Of a DNA stretch of 55,651 nt, positions 1-8,158 are shown in pieces; positions within the stretch are counted from its first letter, which is position 1, and each line of letters starts with the position of its first letter. Below the pieces are notes generated by a model. It ran no database searches. It was not told the origin of the DNA and saw nothing but the letters and a program-made list of their open reading frames with translations. The position numbers and the translations under genes are program-made. The stretch lies in the NCBI GenBank assembly GCA_944325445.1, contig CALVAG010000001.1, forward strand, positions 1 through 55,651, in the 5' to 3' direction. The stretch comes from an uncultured Bacteroidales bacterium. Its GTDB lineage: Bacteria; Bacteroidota; Bacteroidia; Bacteroidales; UBA932.

Positions 1-584
1 TGTTTTATCTCACGCCGCCACCTGATGTATTCGTCAATCAGTTCAACCGATATTTCACCTAAATAGATACTGTCCGGCTTGTAGGTACCGTTCTTTGTTG
101 CACGGAGAAAGATACGGAAGATATTCATGCCGCTCTTGCCGTTCTCATAGCGGCTGCGTCCGATTCTGTTCCGGGAATAGTCAGATTCGAGCCTTTCCAA
201 AACAAACTCGATAAAATCCTTCCCTTTGTCCTCCCGTGTGAGCGGTTTGTCTGCCAGAAAGTCGGCGATCACCTGAGCCGTAATCTGATTGGGATGTTTT
301 TCCTGATATTCGGCCAGCAGTCCGTCGATCTTGTCCGCACGGGCAAGCAGCAGACTGTTGATCCGGTTGGCCTCCGGACCATAACTCGCCCTCACACCTC
401 CGCGTCCCTTGTTGGCTTTCTCATTCCAGTCGCCCAGCCGGACAAAGATGTTCATGCCCTTGCGTATCACCTGCCGGTTCCAGGTGTATTCAAGCTGGAC
501 AAGATACTGTTTGGCTGGATCGATCTCACCCCGGATATGCAGGCGATAGCGTCCCAATGGATATAGTCGTTTCGGTCGTCCCAT
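1..584 (-). CDS. Tyrosine-type site-specific integrase, N-terminal part (runs off the window)
   Basis: The reading frame starts at the ATG at 584 and is open to the window edge, giving 194 codons. The start reads MGRPKRLYPLGRYRLHIRGE. Around residues 20-60 is the arm-type DNA-binding fold seen at the N-terminus of Bacteroidetes integrases (VRLGDWNEKANKGRGG), followed by the beginning of the SAM-like core-binding domain. The catalytic domain with its R-H-R-Y residues lies outside the window. Such enzymes insert and excise integrative elements. Codon use is unlike the neighbours: ATC, CTG and CGG/CGC dominate, whereas most other genes here favour ATA and AGG. That supports horizontal acquisition. 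The family call is firm, but the type of element cannot be told from this fragment. Confidence 0.85.
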   Translation of the reverse strand, partial: MGRPKRLYPLGRYRLHIRGEIDPAKQYLVQLEYTWNRQVIRKGMNIFVRLGDWNEKANKGRGGVRASYGPEANRINSLLLARADKIDGLLAEYQEKHPNQITAQVIADFLADKPLTREDKGKDFIEFVLERLESDYSRNRIGRSRYENGKSGMNIFRIFLRATKNGTYKPDSIYLGEISVELIDEYIRWRREIK

Positions 585-608
585 ACTGGAGATGTTTGAA
601 ATTAAAAA

Positions 609-641
609 ACAGAGGTTGCGGTAATACTCACAAACCTCTGT
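609..641. repeat. Inverted repeat (9-base arms) upstream of the integrase
   Basis: ACAGAGGTT at 609-617 is the exact reverse complement of AACCTCTGT at 633-641, with a 15-base centre. It lies 25 bases upstream of the integrase ATG. It could be a hairpin in the integrase leader, a protein-binding dyad, or part of the attachment region. Confidence 0.5.
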
Positions 642-653
642 AAAGGTAATGAA

Positions 654-752
654 TTTTGTCCAAACAAATCCCGATTTTTTCCTCCGAAAAACGTATTTTG
701 TCCAAATAAACCACGCCATTTGAGGCGGTCAAACACTGTTGTCCAAACAAAT
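654..752. repeat. Three direct repeats TTGTCCAAA(C/T)AAA next to the integrase
   Basis: The sequence TTGTCCAAACAAAT occurs at 656-669, with a one-base variant (TTGTCCAAATAAAC) at 698-711, and again at 739-752. The copies start 42 and 41 bases apart, close to four helical turns, so all three face the same side of the helix. Iterated sites beside an integrase gene are typical of integrase arm-type binding sites or of an accessory regulator. This stretch (585-816) holds no gene. Confidence 0.6.
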
Positions 753-791
753 TAAATCCCCGCCAATCTTATTGATTAACAGGGATTTAAT
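751..791 (-). terminator. Palindrome, possible terminator of the DUF2795 gene or attachment site
   Basis: ATTAAATCCC at 751-760 pairs perfectly with GGGATTTAAT at 782-791 across a 21-base loop. It lies 25 bases past the stop of the DUF2795 gene on the minus strand. No clear T-run follows the stem, so termination is only a suggestion. It also sits where the right end of the left-hand element would be expected. Confidence 0.35.
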
Positions 792-816
792 AGTAGTTTT
801 TGCGCTTAAAATTGCA

Positions 817-1038
817 CTAATATTCTTCCTCGTTGAAGAAAAAGTCCTCTTTGCTTGGGTAGTCGGGCCAGATGTCTTCTATGCTGTCGTACACTTCACC
901 ATCATCTTCGAGGTCATTCAGGTTTTCTATAACTTCAAGCGGAGCACCTGAACGTGTCGCATAATCTATAAGTTCGTCTTTGGTAGCAGGCCATGGAGCA
1001 TCTTCAAGTTTGGATGCCAATTCAAGTGTCCAATACAT
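817..1038 (-). CDS. DUF2795 family small acidic protein
   Basis: This is a 73-residue acidic protein starting MYWTLELASKLEDAPWPATK. The pattern APWPATKDELIDYATRSGAPLEVIENL matches the DUF2795 family, small conserved proteins common in Bacteroidetes. The C-terminus is strongly acidic and aromatic (EDIWPDYPSKEDFFFNEEEY). No catalytic motif is visible and the molecular role is unknown. The gene stands alone between the integrase flank and the adenosyltransferase operon, which it follows on the same strand after a gap of about 70 bases. It looks like the first chromosomal gene beside the integrated element. The start is the only ATG available and gives the usual family length. Confidence 0.85.
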   Translation of the reverse strand: MYWTLELASKLEDAPWPATKDELIDYATRSGAPLEVIENLNDLEDDGEVYDSIEDIWPDYPSKEDFFFNEEEY

Positions 1039-1110
1039 ATCAAACTAATAATTAGATTAATAAATGCTTTTGACTTATATTAATGGGCTGCAAATATAGT
1101 AAAAAAATGA

Positions 1111-1674
1111 TTATGGCAACCAAAATATCTCTTTTCCTCCACATTTGTGGCAATAATATCTTCCGAGGGTAAAAAGGTAATCGGACAGACGGTTCAGATA
1201 TTTAATGCCTCTCTCCACAGAATCAATGTTTTCAGGCTCTGTTTCCCCCTTTTCTGAAGGAAGGATTGCCAGCGAATGCCTCTCCGCCCTGCGGCAGATT
1301 GTCCTTGCCACATGGCACTCTGAAGAGACCCTCGGAGCTCCCGGCAGAACGAAGGCGGTCTGGGTGGGAATCTCGTCTGTCATTCTGTCGATTTCCTTCT
1401 CTAAAAACGTTACATCGTCCTCTGAAAGTTCCTTCATCTTTTTCGCGCTGCTGTCGGATGCAAAATGGGCAGACACAAGCATCAGTTCCTTTTGTATCTT
1501 TTCCAGTACATCCCTTTCGTGTCCTTGCGGTGCATCGCTTATTACGAGGCCTATGAAAGAGATTAGTTCATCCACATCTCCGTATGCCTCGACTCGCGGA
1601 TGGTTTTTTGCGACTCTTTTGCCGCCCACCAGCGAAGTGGTCCCCTTATCTCCGCCTTTTGTATAAATTTTCAT
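1111..1674 (-). CDS. Cob(I)yrinic acid a,c-diamide adenosyltransferase, PduO/MMAB type
   Basis: The enzyme transfers the 5'-deoxyadenosyl group of ATP to cob(I)alamin, giving adenosylcobalamin in the cytoplasm. The chosen start gives 187 residues beginning MKIYTKGGDKGTTSLVGG, the hallmark N-terminus of PduO-type enzymes. An upstream in-frame ATG would add 16 residues outside the family pattern. Further family motifs are VEAYGDVDELISFIG and the ATP-site region HVARTICRRAERHSLAI near residue 130. It is the last gene of a minus-strand run from the response regulator, 19 bases after the ABC ATPase. Its product is the cofactor needed by methylmalonyl-CoA mutase, encoded 39 kb away in this window. 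Confidence 0.93.
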   Translation of the reverse strand: MKIYTKGGDKGTTSLVGGKRVAKNHPRVEAYGDVDELISFIGLVISDAPQGHERDVLEKIQKELMLVSAHFASDSSAKKMKELSEDDVTFLEKEIDRMTDEIPTQTAFVLPGAPRVSSECHVARTICRRAERHSLAILPSEKGETEPENIDSVERGIKYLNRLSDYLFTLGRYYCHKCGGKEIFWLP

Positions 1675-1693
1675 ATCAGATATTTTAAGTTGT

Positions 1694-2398
1694 TTATATA
1701 TTGAAAACAGTTCTATGTTCATTTACGGTATCGCTCTCTATCTTTCCGTCGCGCAGCCTTATGATCCGTCTGGCATAATTTGCAATATCCTCTTCATGCG
1801 TTACTATAATCACGGTATTGCCGCTTTTATAGATCTGCTCGAACAGCTGCATTATATCTATCGACGTTTTGGTGTCGAGGTTTCCTGTAGGCTCATCTGC
1901 CAAAACTATGGACGGCTTGTTTATCAGCGCCCTCGCAATTGCCACTCTCTGCCTTTGTCCGCCGGAGAGTTCGGACGGCCTGTGTTCCGTCCTATCCCCA
2001 AGCCCCACATTATTTAGCGCTTCGACAGCCCTCTGTTCCCTTTCGCTGCGCGGAATACCGGAATAGATGAGCGGCAGTGCCACATTCTCCATTGCATTGT
2101 AGCGCGGAAGCAGGTTGAACGACTGGAATATGAAACCTATCTCCCTGTTCCTTACTTCTGAAAGCTCATTGTCGTCCATATTGCTTACATCCGTACCGTT
2201 TAAAAGATAGTTCCCTTCGGTAGGAGTATCCAGACAACCGAGTATATTCATAAGCGTGGATTTTCCGGAACCCGACGGCCCCATTATGGCAACATATTCG
2301 TTTCTGTTTATGGATATGCTGACTCCGTCCAAAGCCTTTACGGTCTGTGTCCCTAAAGTGTAGATTTTTTTAATCCCCTCAATCTTTATTACCTCCAT
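1694..2398 (-). CDS. ABC transporter ATP-binding protein, MacB/LolD type
   Basis: This is a 234-residue ATPase starting [20 protein letters not shown]. It has the Walker [10 protein letters not shown], a Q-loop [12 protein letters not shown], the ABC signature [15 protein letters not shown] and the Walker B end [10 protein letters not shown] followed by the switch His in VTHEED. The sequence belongs to the MacB/LolD/FtsE group, which powers lipoprotein release or efflux by an inner-membrane FtsX-like permease. No such permease lies nearby, so the partner must be elsewhere. The start was put at 2398 because the preceding in-frame codons do not fit the family. It sits 20 bases after the futalosine hydrolase gene and 19 before the adenosyltransferase. 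Confidence 0.92.
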   Translation of the reverse strand: MEVIKIEGIKKIYTLGTQTVKALDGVSISINRNEYVAIMGPSGSGKSTLMNILGCLDTPTEGNYLLNGTDVSNMDDNELSEVRNREIGFIFQSFNLLPRYNAMENVALPLIYSGIPRSEREQRAVEALNNVGLGDRTEHRPSELSGGQRQRVAIARALINKPSIVLADEPTGNLDTKTSIDIMQLFEQIYKSGNTVIIVTHEEDIANYARRIIRLRDGKIESDTVNEHRTVFNI

Positions 2399-2418
2399 AT
2401 ATCTACCGTTTAAAAATA

Positions 2419-3114
2419 TTATCCTTTGCACTCGAATCTGAAAAACTCCAGCATCGCCTTTTTAATGGCATCCAGGGCCAGAGGCGCATTCCATTTGCCG
2501 CGGTCCCTTTCTCCAACTTCATTCGAGACTCCGCGCAGCTGGAAAAAGGGTATTTTCTCCATAAGGCATACATAATGAAGCGCGGCTCCCTCCATATCCT
2601 CAATTTCTGAATTGAACTTCGAGACAATCTCGTCTCTTTTTGAACGGTCACCCGTAAATGTCTGTCTGGTTACGGCAGATGCATGTTTGAACCTTTTCAG
2701 GAATTCTTCGGTCTCTGCGCCGGCCTCCAATCTGCAGAGTGCGCCCTCTTTGAAAGGGAAAATGTTGGAATCGAGAACTTTTGTATCGAAAAGGGTCTTA
2801 AGGCCTGTAGGCGTGTCGAATCCCAGGTCTCCCAGATAGGCCTTTTCAATAAGTGCAACGCTGCCTATGGGAAACTTTTGCAGGTCGTAGCTCCCGGCCA
2901 ATCCTACAAGTATGGCGATTTCATAGTGCTTCCCTGCCGCCGCTGCCGTATAAATCTCTTTCGTAATGGCGTAACATGTGGAGACCGCTCCGATTCCGCA
3001 AAGCATGAACTTGACTTCCGCAATGTTTTTTAGTTGTCCGCGGCATCCGTTATATGCGGCAATCGCTGCATCGAGCTCCTCCTGTTCGGCCGCCATTACA
3101 AGAATACGTTTCAT
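2419..3114 (-). CDS. mqnB: Futalosine hydrolase
   Basis: This is a 231-residue nucleosidase of the MTA/SAH nucleosidase fold. Futalosine hydrolase removes hypoxanthine from futalosine to give dehypoxanthine futalosine in the alternative menaquinone pathway. The start [16 protein letters not shown] and the core VGLAGSY fit the family. Near residues 160-210 come [13 protein letters not shown], the nucleoside-binding segment, and [16 protein letters not shown], which is characteristic of MqnB as opposed to Pfs. It is in tight tandem with the histidine kinase gene (5-base gap). The other futalosine-pathway genes are not in the window. A generic MTA/SAH nucleosidase is the only real alternative. 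Confidence 0.85.
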   Translation of the reverse strand: MKRILVMAAEQEELDAAIAAYNGCRGQLKNIAEVKFMLCGIGAVSTCYAITKEIYTAAAAGKHYEIAILVGLAGSYDLQKFPIGSVALIEKAYLGDLGFDTPTGLKTLFDTKVLDSNIFPFKEGALCRLEAGAETEEFLKRFKHASAVTRQTFTGDRSKRDEIVSKFNSEIEDMEGAALHYVCLMEKIPFFQLRGVSNEVGERDRGKWNAPLALDAIKKAMLEFFRFECKG

Positions 3115-3119
3115 AATCT

Positions 3120-4493
3120 TTAAAGCGAGTATAGTGTAAATTTAAATATGAGTCCGCCGCCCGGATTGTTCCCGGCACTTATTTCCCCCTTGTGGTAGAG
3201 TACTGCATTCTTTACGATTGCAAGCCCGAGCCCGGTACCTCCCGTCTTTCTCGTCCTTCCCTTCTCTATGCGGTAAAATCTTTCGAAAAGCCTGGGAATG
3301 GCCTCTTCCGGAACGGATTTTCCTGTATCCGCATAGGAGAAATTGACCTTATATCCTCCCTCTCCCGAGATTTGTTCCACTCCTGCAGAAATGGTTATGC
3401 GGCAATTTGCCCCTCCATGCTCTACAGTATTGTCTATCAAATTTTTAAATAATGAATAAACTAAACTGTAACATCCCTTTATCTTAAGGTCGGAACTTAT
3501 AAGCATATCCAGTTTTATGTTGTTCGCCTCCAGTTTGTAACCGATTTCTTCAAGCACGTCCTTTATGCAGGCGGAGATGGAAAAGACCTCGTTTGTAAAT
3601 GTTTTCGACCCCTCGTCCAGTTTGTTGAGAGTGGAGACATCGTTTATGAGCGAGGAGAGCCGCATGGTCTGTGCGTATGCCTTTTCCAGAAAAGAGAGTA
3701 TCTGCTCCTTGCTCATTGTCCTGTCATGCAGAATTGTCTCAAGATAGGCGCTCAGCCCGGTGACCGGTGTCTTGAGTTCGTGGGCTATGTTATGGCTCAT
3801 CTGCTGTTTGTAGAGTTTGGTCTTTTCCAGCTGGTCGAAGGTATCCAGTATCTTCTTTCCCACCATTCCGAATTTGTCTCCGGAAAACTGTATCTTGCTG
3901 TAATCTTTGTCAGGGCCGTTTATTATATCTGCAAATTTGCTTAGGGAATCTATGGGGGCCGACAGCTTCCTGGTAAAATAGGCTATTATGGCAAGCAGGA
4001 TTATAAAGAGTATGATTATCACATAGAGATACTTGTTGTTGTTCTCAATTTGAGGCAGAATGTCTGCATTGTATTCCAGCGCCGTACGGATATAGTATTG
4101 TGGATACTTTTTTACGAAATAGACATATTCCCTGTGGTTTGTAGTTGAAAATCTTACTGCGGTGCCTATCCCCTTTTCCTCCGCCTCGGCCATCTCTTCC
4201 CTCGTCATGTGGTTTTCGGTTATCCGGTCGTTGGTATTGTCGAAAATCACATTTCCGTCCAAATCTATGAGTGTAACCCTCACCGCTTTGGGAATGGGCA
4301 GCGAATCGTACGGGATGTTGTTGTTCCTTATGGATTTGTAGGCTATGTCGTTATACAGTATGAGCGAACTGTTTATGGCCTTGATGCTGTAATCCCGCTC
4401 CTTCCCTACAAGAAAGAAGAGGAATGCCAATGCCAAAACAGAGAGTGCCAGCAAAAAATAGAATAGGATATAATATTGATATTTTACCTGCAT
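3120..4493 (-). CDS. Membrane sensor histidine kinase
   Basis: This is a 457-residue two-component sensor. A transmembrane helix spans about residues 8-29, an extracytoplasmic sensing region about 30-153 and a second helix about 154-173. The H-box is SHNIAHELKTPVTG with the phospho-acceptor His at 238. The C-terminal ATPase domain has the N-box FKNLIDNTVEHG, the G1-like YADTGKSVP, the F-box RLFERFYR and the G2 loop GGTGLGLAIVKNA. It lies 27 bases after the response regulator gene and is surely its partner. The layout is that of PhoR-like kinases. No ligand can be inferred from the periplasmic part. Confidence 0.94.
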   Translation of the reverse strand: MQVKYQYYILFYFLLALSVLALAFLFFLVGKERDYSIKAINSSLILYNDIAYKSIRNNNIPYDSLPIPKAVRVTLIDLDGNVIFDNTNDRITENHMTREEMAEAEEKGIGTAVRFSTTNHREYVYFVKKYPQYYIRTALEYNADILPQIENNNKYLYVIIILFIILLAIIAYFTRKLSAPIDSLSKFADIINGPDKDYSKIQFSGDKFGMVGKKILDTFDQLEKTKLYKQQMSHNIAHELKTPVTGLSAYLETILHDRTMSKEQILSFLEKAYAQTMRLSSLINDVSTLNKLDEGSKTFTNEVFSISACIKDVLEEIGYKLEANNIKLDMLISSDLKIKGCYSLVYSLFKNLIDNTVEHGGANCRITISAGVEQISGEGGYKVNFSYADTGKSVPEEAIPRLFERFYRIEKGRTRKTGGTGLGLAIVKNAVLYHKGEISAGNNPGGGLIFKFTLYSL

Positions 4494-4520
4494 CTCAAAA
4501 CGCCTTTACCGGTTTGCATG

Positions 4521-5264
4521 TCATGGCTGGAAGCAGTATCCGTAGCCCGACCTGTTGATAATCATATCTCCGTAATTGCCCATCTTTTTTCTTAATCTTG
4601 CTATATGTACATCTACAGTCCTGTCCAGTACGAAGCTTTCGTTTTTCCAGACAAGTTTCAGAATATCGTCGCGGGAGAAGATTTTGTTCGGATATTTTAC
4701 AAGCAGTACAAGTATGTCGTTCTCCTTTTTTGTAAGGAATATCTCTTTGCCCTTAATGTAGACCCTGTGCTCATTGCAGTCTATTACAAGGTCGTGTACG
4801 GTAATTTTTGCCGGTCCTTCGGATTGGGCCTCCTCAGTGCCGCCTGCTGCCGGAGTATTGCCAGGCTGCATGGCTGCGTTCTTTTCGCTGCGCGAAAGGA
4901 CGGCCTTTACCCGTGCAAGCACCTCCTTTACGGAGAATGGTTTTGAAATATAATCGTCTCCGCCTGCATCGAACCCGCTGAGTATATCCGGTTCCGTATC
5001 AAGTGCGGATATGAATATGATGGGGATATTGTTGTGGTATTCGTGCCTAAGCAGTTTTGCAAGTTTGAACCCGTTTATTCCGTCGAGCATAATATCCAGA
5101 AGCAGCAGGTCGTATTTGCCTTTCAGTTTATATAGGGCCTCTTCCGCGCTGTTGGCGGTATCTACGGAATAGCCGGCCTGCAGCAGATTATATTGCAGAA
5201 TGTCGCATATAGAATCTTCATCATCTACTACCAGAATCCTGTAATTTTTAGATTTGTTCTCCAT
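4521..5264 (-). CDS. OmpR/PhoB-type response regulator
   Basis: This is a 247-residue DNA-binding regulator. The receiver domain (about residues 7-120) carries ILVVDDEDS, the phosphorylation site in LLLLDIMLDGINGF and the Lys of DDYISKPFS. A linker of about 30 Pro/Ala/Glu-rich residues leads to a winged-helix domain ending DRTVDVHIARLRKKMG...GYGYCF, typical of the OmpR/PhoB group. The start at 5264 (MENKSKNYRILVVDD) gives the normal spacing. An upstream ATG would add nine unlikely residues. It is the first gene of the minus-strand operon and probably regulates the operon with the downstream kinase. Confidence 0.95.
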   Translation of the reverse strand: MENKSKNYRILVVDDEDSICDILQYNLLQAGYSVDTANSAEEALYKLKGKYDLLLLDIMLDGINGFKLAKLLRHEYHNNIPIIFISALDTEPDILSGFDAGGDDYISKPFSVKEVLARVKAVLSRSEKNAAMQPGNTPAAGGTEEAQSEGPAKITVHDLVIDCNEHRVYIKGKEIFLTKKENDILVLLVKYPNKIFSRDDILKLVWKNESFVLDRTVDVHIARLRKKMGNYGDMIINRSGYGYCFQP

Positions 5265-5318
5265 ATTTCGTATGTGGGGATGGACTTGCATCGCAAAGAT
5301 ATAGATTCTGGATGAATA

Positions 5319-5351
5319 TTTGGAAAAATAAATAACACTTTTGTACCTTTG
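5319..5351 (+). promoter_or_regulatory. Bacteroidetes-type promoter of folE
   Basis: TACCTTTG at 5344-5351 matches the -7 consensus TAnnTTTG, and TTTG at 5319-5322 lies 21 bases upstream, within the range for the -33 box. The start codon follows 28 bases later. Confidence 0.6.
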
Positions 5352-5379
5352 CGCTCCATTTTATTAAAAAGAGTCGGAT

Positions 5380-5979
5380 ATGTCATATAACAAGATCGAG
5401 CAGTTCGATGAGAAGATTACAGCAGAACTGGCTGAACATTACAAGGCGATAATCGAGTTGCTGGGAGAGGACCCGCAACGCGAAGGGCTGTTGAAAACAC
5501 CGGTACGTGTGGCCAAGGCGATGCAGTTTTTGATGCAGGGCTATGATGCAGATCCTGTCGCAATACTCAAATCTGCTCTTTTTAAGGAGGATTACAAACA
5601 GATAGTGCTTGTAAAGGATATAGAGATTTATTCTATGTGCGAGCATCACATGCTGCCGTTTTACGGAAAGGCGCATGTCGCATATATTCCAAACGGATGG
5701 ATTACCGGGCTCAGCAAAATTCCGAGAGTCGTGGATGCATTTGCGCGCAGGCTTCAGGTACAGGAGAGGATGACGGTTCAGATAAGGGACTGTATTCAGA
5801 ATACCCTTAATCCGTTGGGAGTGGCGGTTGTCATAGAGGCAGCCCACATGTGCATGCAGATAAGGGGCGTACAAAAGCAGAATTCCGTAACGACCACCTC
5901 TGCCTTTACCGGAGTTTTCCTGAAAGATATAAGGACGAGAGAGGAGTTTATGAGACTTATAGGCGTAAGCCTTACTTAA
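5380..5979 (+). CDS. folE: GTP cyclohydrolase I
   Basis: The enzyme converts GTP to 7,8-dihydroneopterin triphosphate, the first step to folate and other pterins. The protein has 199 residues, normal for the bacterial family. Visible motifs are [19 protein letters not shown] near residue 30, the zinc-site Cys87 and His90 in MCEHHMLPF, and the third ligand Cys159 with His157 in [19 protein letters not shown] follows near 170. It stands alone downstream of a consensus promoter, divergent from the response regulator. Its stop overlaps the stop of the convergent tdk gene. Confidence 0.97.
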   Translation: MSYNKIEQFDEKITAELAEHYKAIIELLGEDPQREGLLKTPVRVAKAMQFLMQGYDADPVAILKSALFKEDYKQIVLVKDIEIYSMCEHHMLPFYGKAHVAYIPNGWITGLSKIPRVVDAFARRLQVQERMTVQIRDCIQNTLNPLGVAVVIEAAHMCMQIRGVQKQNSVTTTSAFTGVFLKDIRTREEFMRLIGVSLT

Positions 5980-6557
5980 TCTTCCGGTCTCTCTGCTGCA
6001 ACGGCTTTGTTGAAACAGCGGCGGCAGAGCGGCTCGTAACTCTCTTTTTCTCCCAATTCCACCAGTTTGCTGCTATGGGTGAGCCTGTGTGAAAATTGCG
6101 CCAGTTCTCCGCATTTTACACAGATTGCATGTACTTTTGTGACATCTTCGGCTACGGCCATGAGCGCCGGCATGGGGCCGAACGGCTTGCCGGTATAATC
6201 CATATCGAGCCCGGCGCATATAACCCTTATCCCGTTATTTGCAAGTCTGGTGCAGACTTCGACTATGTTTTCGTCGAAAAACTGCACTTCGTCTATTCCT
6301 ACGACATTTACATCGCCGGCCAGAAGCAGAATGCTCTCAGATGAATCCACGGGAGTGGAGAGTATTGCATTGGAATCGTGTGAGATGACCTCTTCCTGCG
6401 AATATCTGGTGTCTATGGCTGGCTTGAATATCTCTACTTTGAGGTTCGCAAACTTGGCTCTCTTCAACCTTCTTATGAGTTCTTCGGTTTTGCCGGAAAA
6501 CATCGATCCGCAGATAACCTCTATGCTTCCTGCCTTGCTGCTGCTCTCTAAAAACAT
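5976..6557 (-). CDS. tdk: Thymidine kinase
   Basis: The enzyme phosphorylates thymidine to dTMP in the salvage pathway. It has 193 residues. The P-loop is [15 protein letters not shown] near residues 17-31, the Walker B-like GIDEVQFFD is near 91, and the lasso region [17 protein letters not shown] is near 117. The zinc-binding Cys pairs are in CVKCGEL and plus CRRCF at the C-terminus. It is convergent with folE, the two stop codons sharing the four bases TTAA at 5976-5979. It is divergent from the acidic repeat protein gene, and both appear to have a -7 box in the short gap. Confidence 0.97.
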   Translation of the reverse strand: MFLESSSKAGSIEVICGSMFSGKTEELIRRLKRAKFANLKVEIFKPAIDTRYSQEEVISHDSNAILSTPVDSSESILLLAGDVNVVGIDEVQFFDENIVEVCTRLANNGIRVICAGLDMDYTGKPFGPMPALMAVAEDVTKVHAICVKCGELAQFSHRLTHSSKLVELGEKESYEPLCRRCFNKAVAAERPED

Positions 6558-6580
6558 TTCAGTTGCGATTACGTACGGGA

Positions 6581-6610
6581 CAAATGTAATAAAAATAAGT
6601 GTTAAATTTG
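6581..6610. promoter_or_regulatory. Divergent -7 boxes for tdk and the acidic repeat protein
   Basis: On the minus strand TACATTTG (6588 to 6581) fits TAnnTTTG and would serve tdk. On the plus strand TAAATTTG at 6603-6610 fits the same consensus and would serve the gene at 6630. Neither has a good TTTG at the usual -33 distance. Confidence 0.45.
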
Positions 6611-6629
6611 TCTTATAAAATATTGCGAT

Positions 6630-7445
6630 ATGGAGCAGGAGAGTAGTTTACAGGAAATCAGGCGGAATCTGATTGAATCCATAGAAAGGCTTTTTGAAAG
6701 GATAGAGAATCTGGAACGGGAGGTGGCGCGGCTTGCCGAAAACAATGATACGGTATCGGCAGAGAGTGAGTCGCTATATGGGAGTGACAGCTTGCCGGAG
6801 GTGCAGCCGGATGGATTGCCCGGGCCTGCGGATGAGGACGTATTGCCCGAACCGGATGCGGAAGAGAGAGAAATGCCGCTTTATGATAATGAGCCTGAAG
6901 CGGCTGCAGCGAGCGAAACGGAGGACAGTTTGCCCGGGCCTGCGGATGAGGACGTATTGCCCGAACCGGATGCGGAGGAGAAAAAGATGCCGCTTTATGA
7001 TAATGAGCCTGAAACGGTTGCAGCGAGCGAAACGGAGGACAGTTTGCCCGAACCTGCGGATGAGGACGTATTGCCCGAACCGGATGCGGAAGCGGCAACG
7101 GAGCCTGAAGAGGGCAAAGAGGCGGAGAACGCCGGCGGAGAGGAAGAGTATAAGGCGGAAGCAGACTGGTACGACTGGGAGGTGGACTATCCGGCTTCCC
7201 ATATCGATAATATTTATGACGGAATAGGTATAAACGACCGTTACGAGTTTGTAAGGGAACTTTTCAACCCGAACGGCAATCTGCACGAGGCGGAATTGCT
7301 GTTCAAACGCACCGTAGATGACCTTAATCGTCTCTCCTCCTTCAAGGAGGTACTTGTCTACACAAGGGCGAGATTTCCGCAATGGGATGAATACAGCGAT
7401 GAAGTTTATCGGTTCTATATGATAGTGAGAAGGAAATTCAATTGA
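6630..7445 (+). CDS. Acidic protein with 38-residue tandem repeats and a conserved C-terminal domain
   Basis: This is a 271-residue cytoplasmic protein without a signal peptide. Residues 1-40 form a short coiled coil ([22 protein letters not shown]). Residues 61-154 hold two full and one partial copy of a 38-residue acidic, Pro-rich unit built on [16 protein letters not shown] and MPLYDNEPE. Residues about 180-271 form a conserved-looking domain ([32 protein letters not shown], then [25 protein letters not shown]). The C-terminal part resembles conserved hypothetical proteins of Bacteroidales as I recall them. The role is unknown. It probably heads an operon with rsmI, whose start codon is 9 bases after the stop. 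The middle looks like a flexible linker that changes length by recombination. Confidence 0.8.
   Translation: MEQESSLQEIRRNLIESIERLFERIENLEREVARLAENNDTVSAESESLYGSDSLPEVQPDGLPGPADEDVLPEPDAEEREMPLYDNEPEAAAASETEDSLPGPADEDVLPEPDAEEKKMPLYDNEPETVAASETEDSLPEPADEDVLPEPDAEAATEPEEGKEAENAGGEEEYKAEADWYDWEVDYPASHIDNIYDGIGINDRYEFVRELFNPNGNLHEAELLFKRTVDDLNRLSSFKEVLVYTRARFPQWDEYSDEVYRFYMIVRRKFN
6810..7091 (+). repeat. Tandem 114-bp coding repeat, 2.5 copies
   Basis: Units lie at 6810-6923, 6924-7037 and 7038-7091 (partial). Copies are nearly identical in DNA, so the expansion is recent or kept uniform by recombination. The unit length is 38 codons, so gain or loss of a copy stays in frame. Confidence 0.85.
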
Positions 7446-7453
7446 ATGATGCG

Positions 7454-8158
7454 ATGGGAAAGTTGTATGTAGTGCCGACACCTGTCGGAAACCTAGAAGA
7501 TATAACATTAAGGGCAATAAGGGTCTTGAAAGAGGCGGATCTGATTCTGGCCGAAGATACCAGAACGAGTTCTGTCTTGTTCAAAAAGTACGATATACAC
7601 ACTAAAACGGAAAGCCACCATAAGTTCAACGAGCATAAAAGTTCGGCGGCAGTGTGTGAGAAGATACTGTCAGGGATGAATGTGGCGCTCGTATCCGATG
7701 CAGGTACTCCGGGAATATCGGACCCGGGTTTTTTTCTTGTAAGGAGCTGCCTGCGTGCCGGGATAGAGGTGGAGACCCTGCCGGGAGCGACGGCATTTGT
7801 GCCGGCGCTTGTGAATTCGGGCTATCCGAGCGACAAATTCTGCTTCATAGGTTTTCTTCCCATGAAAAAGGGAAGACTCGCAAGGTTGGAGGAGATCGGG
7901 GATATGGAGTGTACCTCAATAGTATATGAATCTCCGTACCGGTTGGTGAAAACACTCGGACAGATGGCGGAACTTTATGGCGAGAAGCGGCTCGGGGCAG
8001 TCTGCAGGGAGATTTCAAAAGTGCATGAGGAGTGCCGCAGAGGGACATTAAGGGAACTGTACGAATGGTATTCCGCAAATGAACCTAAAGGCGAGATAGT
8101 TATAATTGTTGCGGGGAAGGATTATGAGGAGGAGAAAAGAGAGGACGGAGAGCAGTGA
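7454..8158 (+). CDS. rsmI: 16S rRNA (cytidine1402-2'-O)-methyltransferase
   Basis: The enzyme 2'-O-methylates C1402 of 16S rRNA in the decoding centre, using SAM. The protein has 234 residues with the start at the ATG at 7454 (MGKLYVVPTPVGNLEDITLR), which matches the family. A TTG further upstream would add only four residues. Motifs are AEDTRTS near residue 33, SDAGTPGISDPG near 80, and the substrate-region LPGATAFVPALVNSG. It is shorter than many homologues (about 280) and lacks their C-terminal extension. It overlaps the next gene by 35 bases, so translation is probably coupled. Confidence 0.95.
   Translation: MGKLYVVPTPVGNLEDITLRAIRVLKEADLILAEDTRTSSVLFKKYDIHTKTESHHKFNEHKSSAAVCEKILSGMNVALVSDAGTPGISDPGFFLVRSCLRAGIEVETLPGATAFVPALVNSGYPSDKFCFIGFLPMKKGRLARLEEIGDMECTSIVYESPYRLVKTLGQMAELYGEKRLGAVCREISKVHEECRRGTLRELYEWYSANEPKGEIVIIVAGKDYEEEKREDGEQ

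Noticed and set aside
654..752. CRISPR-like array next to the integrase
   Set aside because: The repeats are only 14-16 bases, imperfect, and number three. Iterated protein-binding sites are more likely.
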